A stretch of 10,838 bases of DNA, taken from Lachnospiraceae bacterium. GTDB lineage: Bacteria; Bacillota; Clostridia; Lachnospirales; Lachnospiraceae. Each line of letters starts with the position of its first letter. The first letter of the stretch is position 1. A program made the translations under genes and the position numbers. Location: positions 1 to 10,838 of the forward strand of contig CAAFVW010000087.1 in the NCBI GenBank assembly GCA_900766575.1. Reading direction: 5' to 3'. Below the pieces are notes generated by a model that saw only the letters and a program-made list of their open reading frames with translations, was not told the DNA's origin and ran no database searches. This document shows positions 6,065 through 10,838 of the stretch, one piece after another.

Positions 6065-6093
6065 TTGACAGTCTTAAAAAAGTGTTGTAATAT
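6065..6093 (+). promoter_or_regulatory. Predicted promoter of the oppBCDF operon
   Basis: A perfect TTGACA (6065-6070) is followed after 17 bases by TAATAT (6088-6093), which matches 4 of 6 consensus -10 positions. The start would be near 6100, giving a leader of about 113 bases to the oppB ATG. No better promoter is visible in the preceding 250 bases. Confidence 0.6.
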
Positions 6094-6120
6094 AACAAAA
6101 GTCATTGTCGGAAATTTAAA

Positions 6121-6135
6121 GTACATTAGATGTAC
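6121..6135. promoter_or_regulatory. GTACAT-TAG-ATGTAC inverted repeat in the opp leader
   Basis: GTACAT (6121-6126) and ATGTAC (6130-6135) are exact reverse complements around TAG. They share the hexamer of the dyad at 5981-6001. The site lies about 20-35 bases past the predicted start, a normal place for a roadblock operator. Two GTATAC copies (6138-6143 and 6146-6151) follow directly. Confidence 0.35.
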
Positions 6136-6176
6136 ATGTATACTTGTATACAAATGCAAAAAATGTATTTTATAAA

Positions 6177-6188
6177 TGTCCGCGGACA
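6177..6188. promoter_or_regulatory. Perfect 12-base palindrome TGTCCGCGGACA in the opp leader
   Basis: The element is GC-rich inside an AT-rich leader and ends 24 bases before the oppB ATG. As RNA it could form only a 4-bp stem with a CGCG loop, so a DNA-binding site is more likely if it has a function. I do not recognise the cognate regulator. Confidence 0.3.
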
Positions 6189-6198
6189 AAAGAAAAGC

Positions 6199-6204
6199 AA
6201 GGAG
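6199..6204 (+). promoter_or_regulatory. Ribosome binding site that fixes the oppB start
   Basis: AAGGAG is 8 bases before the ATG at 6213. An in-frame TTG at 6144 extends the frame but has no ribosome site, and its added residues (cysteine and lysine rich) do not belong to the family. Confidence 0.85.
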
Positions 6205-6212
6205 TTGAAGAG

Positions 6213-7130
6213 ATGCTTAAATATATTGCAAAACGTATCGGTCTGGCACTGATCACGATTTTTACAGTAGCAACACTCACCTTTTTCCTGATGAACATGG
6301 TTCCCGGTGGCCCGTTCCTCTCGGAGAAGGCAGTAAGCCCCGCTGCACAGGCAGCTTTGGAGGCAAAATACGGACTGGACAAGCCTTTGTCCCAGCAGTA
6401 TCTGACATATATGTCCGATGCACTGCACGGTGATTTCGGAGAGAGTCTGAAGCAGAGAGGAAGAACCGTTTCTTCTATTATAGTATCCAAGTTCCCCGTA
6501 TCCGCAAGAGTCGGCGGAATCTCTGTCATCGTGGCATTACTGGTAGGTATCCCGCTGGGATGTCTGGCAGCCACCCATCGCGGCAAGGCACTGGACAGCG
6601 TGATCTCCGTAATCTCCACCTGCGGTATTGCAGTACCCAGCTTCGTTGTATGTACCCTGCTGTTATATTTCCTGGGAAGTAAGGTAAAGATCCTGCCCAC
6701 CTACGGAATCGGCACCTGGAAACATTATGTGATGCCCGTGATCGCACTGGCATTGTACCCTACCGCTTATATCATGCGTCTGATGCGTTCTTCCATGCTG
6801 GATGTTCTAGGACAGGATTATATGAGAACCGCTACAGCGAAGGGAGTAAAGCCTTTCTTCCGTCTGTTCAAGCATGCACTGAGAAATGCACTGCTCCCCG
6901 TTATCACCTATGTAGGTCCTATGATGGCTTATACTATGACAGGAAGCTTCGTAGTAGAGAAGATTTTCACGATCCCCGGCCTGGGCAATGAATTTGTCAG
7001 CTCGATCATTAACCGTGACTACACCATGATCATGGGTACCACCATTTTCCTCGCAGCACTGATGGTTGTCATGAATGTGCTGGTGGATATTGTATATAAG
7101 ATCGTTGATCCCAGAATCAAGTTGAAGTAA
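6213..7130 (+). CDS. oppB: Oligopeptide ABC transporter permease, OppB type
   Basis: One of the two membrane subunits of a peptide importer. It forms the channel with OppC and contacts the ATPases OppD and OppF at the inner face. At 305 residues it has the family length. The N-terminus is typical (MLKYIAKRIGLALITIF, first membrane helix about 8-29), followed by an external loop with the family's AKYGLDKPLSQQYLTY pattern (51-66) and further helices at about 100-122, 128-155, 172-194, 230-250 and 275-297. The coupling (EAA) loop lies at about 203-226 (DYMRTATAKGV, HALRNALLP). The tail VDPRIKLK is conserved. First gene of the operon, with a promoter 120 bases upstream. Substrate could be oligopeptides, dipeptides or another SBP_bac_5-type ligand. 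The first visible residues of OppA favour peptides. Confidence 0.95.
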   Translation: MLKYIAKRIGLALITIFTVATLTFFLMNMVPGGPFLSEKAVSPAAQAALEAKYGLDKPLSQQYLTYMSDALHGDFGESLKQRGRTVSSIIVSKFPVSARVGGISVIVALLVGIPLGCLAATHRGKALDSVISVISTCGIAVPSFVVCTLLLYFLGSKVKILPTYGIGTWKHYVMPVIALALYPTAYIMRLMRSSMLDVLGQDYMRTATAKGVKPFFRLFKHALRNALLPVITYVGPMMAYTMTGSFVVEKIFTIPGLGNEFVSSIINRDYTMIMGTTIFLAALMVVMNVLVDIVYKIVDPRIKLK

Positions 7131-7154
7131 GAACCAATAGGAAGGAAGATACCG

Positions 7155-8204
7155 ATGAAAGAACCGAATGCTATGAGCTTTCATGTAAAATATAAGCCGG
7201 AAGATTTTATGCCGGCGAACGAAGAAGAGAAGCAGAGCCAGGTCATCATGCGTGAGAGCGTGGGATTCTGGCAGGATGGTTTCCGCAGACTTCGCAAAAA
7301 TAAGGTTGCCATGGTCAGCCTGTTTATCATTATTGTTGTTATGATTTTTTCCTTTATTGTGCCTTCGTTTTATCCTTACGATTATAAGACACAGATCAAA
7401 GGAAGCGAGAATCTGCACCCCATGCAGTATTCCGAGAAAGAGATAGAGCGTATGGATGCGGGAGAGAAGGTATTCCCCCATGTGCTCGGTACCGATAAAA
7501 TGGGCCGTGATTATGCCATCCGTGTTATGATGGGAAGCCGTATCTCCCTGCTGGTTGGTCTGATCGCTACTGCCATCATTTTTGTGATCGGTTCCCTGAT
7601 TGGTTCCATCTCTGCATTCTTCGGTGGATGGGTGGATCTGATCATCATGCGTATTGTGGATATTATCTATACGATACCGGATTTCCTGCTGATCGTGCTG
7701 TTATCCTTTGCGTTAAAGGCTCCTCTGGCAAAGCTGGCACAGCTTCCCGGATTCGGATGGATGCAGATCGTAGGATCCAATCTGATCAGTATCTTCATCG
7801 TATTCGCATTGCTGTACTGGGTAGGAATGGCACGTATGGTACGAAGCCAGATCCTGACACTGAAGGAGAATGATTATGTTATGGCAGCCAAGGCGCTGGG
7901 CGCCAAGGATGGCCGTATCATTAAAAAGCATCTGCTGACTAATTGTATCGGTACACTGATCGTTACCACCACACTGCAGATTCCTTCCTCTATTTTTACC
8001 GAGAGTTATTTAAGCTTCTTAGGTATGGGTGTGGCAGTTCCTCTGCCTTCCCTGGGAAGCCTTGCAAGTGATGCCATTAACGGAATGATCACATTCCCGT
8101 ACCTGCTGTTTGCACCCTGTCTGCTGATCAGTCTGATCATCTTAAGCTTTAACCTGTTTGGTGACGGACTTCGTGACGCATTTGACCCGAAGCTTAAGAA
8201 TTAA
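7155..8204 (+). CDS. oppC: Oligopeptide ABC transporter permease, OppC type
   Basis: Second membrane subunit of the importer, partner of OppB. At 349 residues it is longer than the ~300 of the enterobacterial protein. The extra length is an acidic, polar N-terminal segment (1-35) and a long extracytoplasmic loop between helix 1 (about 52-70) and the core (residues 75-105). Family hallmarks are intact: GFWQDGFRRLRKNKVAMVS before helix 1, HVLGTDKMGRDYAIRVMMGSRISL (109-132), an EAA coupling loop at 241-265 (YVMAAKALGAKDGRIIKKHLL), PSLGSLASDA (298-307), and the C-terminal LFGDGLRDAFDPKLK. The start at 7155 is supported by AAGGAAG 6-12 bases upstream and lies 24 bases after oppB. The stop overlaps an unused ATG before oppD. 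Confidence 0.95.
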   Translation: MKEPNAMSFHVKYKPEDFMPANEEEKQSQVIMRESVGFWQDGFRRLRKNKVAMVSLFIIIVVMIFSFIVPSFYPYDYKTQIKGSENLHPMQYSEKEIERMDAGEKVFPHVLGTDKMGRDYAIRVMMGSRISLLVGLIATAIIFVIGSLIGSISAFFGGWVDLIIMRIVDIIYTIPDFLLIVLLSFALKAPLAKLAQLPGFGWMQIVGSNLISIFIVFALLYWVGMARMVRSQILTLKENDYVMAAKALGAKDGRIIKKHLLTNCIGTLIVTTTLQIPSSIFTESYLSFLGMGVAVPLPSLGSLASDAINGMITFPYLLFAPCLLISLIILSFNLFGDGLRDAFDPKLKN

Positions 8205-8205
8205 T

Positions 8206-8213
8206 GGAAGGAG
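8206..8213 (+). promoter_or_regulatory. Ribosome binding site that favours the later oppD ATG
   Basis: GGAAGGAG is 8 bases before the ATG at 8222. The in-frame ATG at 8204 overlaps the oppC stop codon and has this ribosome site inside its own coding sequence, so it is probably not used. Confidence 0.75.
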
Positions 8214-8221
8214 TAGTGAAG

Positions 8222-9226
8222 ATGGATAACAATTATCTGGTAGATATACAGCATGAACGTCTCTCTTTCTTTACTCCTGCCGGAGAAGTAAAGGCGTTGA
8301 ACGATGTTTCCATTCACCTGAAGGAAGGTGAAGTACTGGGTATCGTAGGAGAGAGTGGTTCCGGTAAATCCGTAACCGCATACAGTCTGATGGGACTGAC
8401 CGCTTATCCCGGTAAGCTGATAGGCGGAGAACTTCACTTCAATGGACATGAAGTGGAGAAAATGACCGAAAAAGATTTTTCCAAAATGCGTGGTAAAGAG
8501 GTCTCCATTATTTTCCAGGATCCTCTGACCAGCTTAAATCCCGTATATACCATCGGGAATCAGATCATGGAAGTGATCCGTCTGCATACCGATGCGGACA
8601 AGAAAAAGGCATATGCAAGGGCTGTGGAACTATTGTCCTTAGTAGGTATCAACGAGCCGGAAAAGCGTATGAAGCAGTATCCTCATGAGCTGTCCGGTGG
8701 TATGAGACAGCGTGTTATGATTGCAATCGCACTGGCATGTGAACCGAAGCTTCTGATCGCCGATGAGCCTACTACCGCACTGGACGTTACCATTCAGGCA
8801 CAGATCCTGGAGCTGATGATGGAACTGAAGGACAAGCTGGGCATGGCCATCATCATGATCACCCATGACCTGGGTATCGTTGCAAGTATGTGTGACCGTA
8901 TTGCAGTCATGTATGCAGGACGTATTGTGGAGACCGGTACCTGTGATGAAATCTTCTACAACCCGAAGCATGAATATACCAAGGGTCTGTTGGAAAGTAT
9001 TCCCCGTCTGGACAGCACCAAGCATGAGAAGCTGATCCCTATCGAGGGTAACCCGGTGGATCTTCTGAATCCCCCGGCAGGATGTGCATTCGCACCCCGC
9101 TGCAAGAACTGCATGAAAATCTGCCTGAGAGAGAATCCGCCCAAGACGGATTTCAGCGAGACACATTACGCACATTGCTTTATGAATCAGAAAGTCTGTA
9201 TGGAGGGAGGAAATACCAATGAGTGA
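8222..9226 (+). CDS. oppD: Oligopeptide ABC transporter ATP-binding protein, OppD type
   Basis: Cytoplasmic ATPase that powers uptake together with OppF. The protein has 334 residues. The nucleotide-binding domain shows Walker A GESGSGKS (43-50), Q-loop Q99 (IIFQDPLTSLNP), signature LSGGMRQR (157-164), Walker B LLIADE (177-182), D-loop ALD (186-188) and switch H215 (MITHDLG). All catalytic residues are intact. The C-terminal oligo_HPY-type region (from about 230) contains NPVDLLNPPAGC and four cysteines C288, C294, C301 and C319, plus C297. A DppD homologue from a thermophilic anaerobe has been reported with a 4Fe-4S cluster in this region, so these may bind one too. The last 8 bases overlap oppF, which suggests translational coupling. 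Confidence 0.96.
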   Translation: MDNNYLVDIQHERLSFFTPAGEVKALNDVSIHLKEGEVLGIVGESGSGKSVTAYSLMGLTAYPGKLIGGELHFNGHEVEKMTEKDFSKMRGKEVSIIFQDPLTSLNPVYTIGNQIMEVIRLHTDADKKKAYARAVELLSLVGINEPEKRMKQYPHELSGGMRQRVMIAIALACEPKLLIADEPTTALDVTIQAQILELMMELKDKLGMAIIMITHDLGIVASMCDRIAVMYAGRIVETGTCDEIFYNPKHEYTKGLLESIPRLDSTKHEKLIPIEGNPVDLLNPPAGCAFAPRCKNCMKICLRENPPKTDFSETHYAHCFMNQKVCMEGGNTNE

Positions 9227-10211
9227 TAAGTTACTTCAGGTAGAACATTTGAAGCAATATTTCCCCGCAGGCGGCATGGGCAAGAACCGTAAGTTCGTGA
9301 AGGCAGTGGATGATGTTAGCTTTTTTGTAAACAAAGGTGAGACCCTCGGACTGGTAGGAGAGAGCGGATGCGGTAAGACAACGACCGGTCGTTCCATCTT
9401 ACGTCTGTATGAGCCCACCGGCGGTAAGATCACTTTTGATGACAAAGTGATTCTGGACGTTGAGAATAAAGTAAAGGCAGATATGCTGCCGTATCGTCAG
9501 AAGATGCAGATGGTATTCCAGGACCCGTATGCGAGTCTGGATCCCCGTATGACCGTAGGAGATATCGTAGGCGAAGCCATTGATATTCACAAACTGGCTG
9601 CGAATAAGAAGGAACGTCATGACAGGATCATCTCCATGCTGGAGAGAGTAGGACTGAACTCCGAGCATGCGAACCGTTACCCTCACGAGTTCTCCGGTGG
9701 ACAGCGTCAGCGTGTCGGTATTGCGAGAGCATTGGCAGTGAATCCGCAGTTCATCGTCTGCGATGAGCCGATCTCCGCACTGGATGTATCCATTCAGGCG
9801 CAGGTCGTAAATATGTTCGAGGAGCTGCAGGAGCAGATGGGACTGACCTATCTGTTTATCGCACATGACCTCTCTGTGGTAAAACATATCTCCGACCGTA
9901 TTGGCGTTATGTACCTTGGTAAGATGGTAGAGCTGGCAGACAGCTATGAACTCGTAGCAAGAAGTCTGCATCCTTATACCAAGAGCCTGATCTCTGCAAT
10001 CCCCATTGCAGATCCTGTGAAGGCAAGAGCAAGCAAACGTATTGTATTGCAGGGAGATGTACCCAGCCCTTTAAATCCTCCTACCGGATGTCGTTTCCGC
10101 ACCAGATGTCCTTATGCGGATGAGTGCTGCGCACAGAAAGAGCCCGAGTGGAGAGAAGTGGAAAAAGGTCACTACGTTGCCTGCCATCATGTGGAAAAAA
10201 TCAATGCATAA
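9219..10211 (+). CDS. oppF: Oligopeptide ABC transporter ATP-binding protein, OppF type
   Basis: Second ATPase subunit, expected to pair with OppD under the OppB-OppC channel. The protein has 330 residues. Motifs are Walker A GESGCGKT (47-54), Q-loop Q101 (MVFQDPYASLDPR), signature FSGGQRQR (158-165), Walker B FIVCDE (178-183), ALDVS (187-191) and switch H216 (FIAHDLSV). The tail has GDVPSPLNPPTGC followed by four cysteines, C291, C297, C304 and C322, with exactly the same spacing as in OppD; C303 is an extra cysteine. OppF proteins typically begin with a short segment ending in KQYFP, seen here at 12-16. The ATG overlaps the end of oppD by 8 bases and has a strong GGAGG site 8 bases upstream. 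The gene is followed by a promoter rather than a terminator. Confidence 0.96.
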   Translation: MSDKLLQVEHLKQYFPAGGMGKNRKFVKAVDDVSFFVNKGETLGLVGESGCGKTTTGRSILRLYEPTGGKITFDDKVILDVENKVKADMLPYRQKMQMVFQDPYASLDPRMTVGDIVGEAIDIHKLAANKKERHDRIISMLERVGLNSEHANRYPHEFSGGQRQRVGIARALAVNPQFIVCDEPISALDVSIQAQVVNMFEELQEQMGLTYLFIAHDLSVVKHISDRIGVMYLGKMVELADSYELVARSLHPYTKSLISAIPIADPVKARASKRIVLQGDVPSPLNPPTGCRFRTRCPYADECCAQKEPEWREVEKGHYVACHHVEKINA

Positions 10212-10250
10212 GTAATACAGAATTTGAAAATTAAGATTTGAAAAAAGGTA

Positions 10251-10279
10251 TTGACAGCAGGTTACAATCGCTGTTTAAT
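10251..10279 (+). promoter_or_regulatory. Predicted sigma-A promoter of oppA
   Basis: A perfect TTGACA (10251-10256) and TTTAAT (10274-10279, 5 of 6 to TATAAT) are separated by 17 bases. This is the best promoter in the window by consensus. No terminator lies between oppF and this point, so oppA can be transcribed both from the operon promoter and from here. The start would be near 10286. Confidence 0.75.
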
Positions 10280-10287
10280 ATAAAGCT

Positions 10288-10311
10288 ATACAAAGCATAG
10301 TGCTTTTGTAT
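10288..10311 (+). promoter_or_regulatory. Hairpin at the predicted 5' end of oppA mRNA
   Basis: ATACAAAGCA (10288-10297) pairs over 10 bp with TGCTTTTGTAT (10301-10311), with a TAG loop and one bulged T. It begins within a few bases of the predicted start, the position of stems that protect 5' ends of stable messages. It could equally be an operator dyad. No T-run follows; the ribosome site GAGGAGG (10321-10327) stays outside it. Confidence 0.5.
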
Positions 10312-10335
10312 GAAAAGAAAGAGGAGGATAACTTT

Positions 10336-10838
10336 ATGAAAAAGAAGTTAGCTATGTTGCTCACCGCAGCAATGCTGGTAGGTTCTCTGGCAGCTTGTGG
10401 CAGCAACGACAATGGTTCTTCTGCAACAGGAAGCGCAGCGTCTAACACAGAAGCAGGCAGCTCTGATGCAGCAGTAACCGAAGTAAGTACCGAAGGCAAA
10501 CAGCTTACCGTTCAGATCGGTCCCGATCCCGAGACCATCGATCCCGCACTGAACAATGCAGTAGATGGCGGTAATATGCTGCTTCACTCTTTTGAGTGTC
10601 TTCTGACCGTAGACCAGGATGGTAAGATCGCTCCCGGACAGGCTGAGACCTGGGAAGTATCTGAAGATGGTCTCACCTGGACCTTCCATCTTCGTGATGG
10701 ATTAAAGTGGTCTGACGGCAGTGATCTGACCGCAGACGATTTCGTATACAGCTGGAAGCGTGTATGCGATCCCGTAGTAGCAGCTCCTTATGCTGAGACT
10801 GTTCTGGGTATGGTTAAGGGCTTTGACGAGGCACAGGC
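10336..10838 (+). CDS. oppA: Oligopeptide-binding lipoprotein, OppA type (SBP_bac_5 family), 3' end beyond the window
   Basis: Substrate-binding protein of the importer, anchored to the outer face of the membrane by a lipid-modified cysteine. Only the first 167 residues are present; the family is usually about 500-550 long. The signal peptide has a basic start (MKKK), a hydrophobic core and the lipobox LAAC with C21 as the lipidated residue. A Ser/Ala/Gly/Asn-rich linker follows (22-50). The mature domain then begins with QLTVQIGPDPETIDPAL and has the family motifs AETWEVSEDGLTWTFHLRDGLKWSDG and LTADDFVYSWKRVCDP. GAGGAGG lies 8 bases before the ATG. The gene sits last in the cluster, after its own promoter, which fits the need for more binding protein than permease. 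The ligand cannot be read from this part. Confidence 0.95.
   Translation, partial: MKKKLAMLLTAAMLVGSLAACGSNDNGSSATGSAASNTEAGSSDAAVTEVSTEGKQLTVQIGPDPETIDPALNNAVDGGNMLLHSFECLLTVDQDGKIAPGQAETWEVSEDGLTWTFHLRDGLKWSDGSDLTADDFVYSWKRVCDPVVAAPYAETVLGMVKGFDEAQ

Noticed and set aside
5478..6098. 206-codon minus-strand open frame across the end of eno and the intergenic region
   Set aside because: Half of it is antisense to conserved eno sequence and it crosses the eno terminator. The intergenic half is low-complexity hydrophobic residues from AT-rich DNA.
5981..6175. 64-codon plus-strand frame in the opp leader
   Set aside because: No ribosome site precedes the ATG. The frame runs over the predicted promoter and dyads, and the protein resembles nothing I know.
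5829..6212. Possible riboswitch, T-box or small RNA in the opp leader
   Set aside because: I found no T-box sequence, no conserved riboswitch core I know, and no promoter-to-terminator unit in the stretch. Only dyads and a promoter can be supported.
1..10838. Mobile elements, CRISPR array, tRNA/rRNA genes, phage or defence genes
   Set aside because: No spaced direct repeats, transposase or integrase frames, terminal repeats or cloverleaf sequences were seen. All long plus-strand frames and the single long minus-strand gene belong to ordinary metabolic or transport families.

Overview
The window reads as a chromosomal segment from a low-to-mid G+C Firmicute of class Clostridia, most likely a Lachnospiraceae-type gut anaerobe. 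The basis is strong AGGAGG-type ribosome sites, sigma-A-like promoters with 17-base spacers, U-tract hairpin terminators, and the families present: cofactor-independent phosphoglycerate mutase, a ferredoxin-tailed aldo/keto reductase and a clostridial-style Opp cassette. I cannot name the genus from sequence alone.

Left part (1-1440): one leftward gene for a cation diffusion facilitator (CDF) metal exporter. It has its own terminator (20-66), its own promoter (-10 near 1323-1328) and a perfect 7-3-7 dyad over the promoter. Its cytoplasmic tail appears to be a tandem duplication. The gpmI promoter diverges from it at 1444-1472.

Middle part (1440-5830): three rightward genes: gpmI (3-phosphoglycerate to 2-phosphoglycerate), an aldo/keto reductase with two 4Fe-4S cysteine motifs, and eno (2-phosphoglycerate to phosphoenolpyruvate). 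gpmI ends in a strong intrinsic terminator only 37 bases before the reductase. The reductase-eno junction is the oddest spot in the window. A 17-bp inverted repeat there sequesters the eno ribosome site and is followed directly by six T and the ATG, so it looks like a terminator or attenuator and a ribosome-site lock in one structure. The eno gene also has arginine codon use unlike gpmI, as if it were not a highly expressed gene.

Right part (5830-10838): a 380-base AT-rich, gene-free leader rich in dyads, then a complete oligopeptide ABC transporter core in the order oppB-oppC-oppD-oppF (two permeases, two ATPases, tight spacing or overlap). It is followed by a lipoprotein binding protein oppA that runs off the right edge. 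oppA has its own promoter and a hairpin at the predicted 5' end of its message, which would let the binding protein be made in excess of the membrane core. Both ATPases carry an identically spaced C-x5-C-x6-C-x17-C motif near the C-terminus.

Most of the window is well-known housekeeping and nutrient-uptake content. I found no phage, IS element, CRISPR array, RNA gene or clearly new multi-gene system. The points worth a second look are regulatory (eno leader, CDF operator, opp dyads) and a few protein-architecture details.
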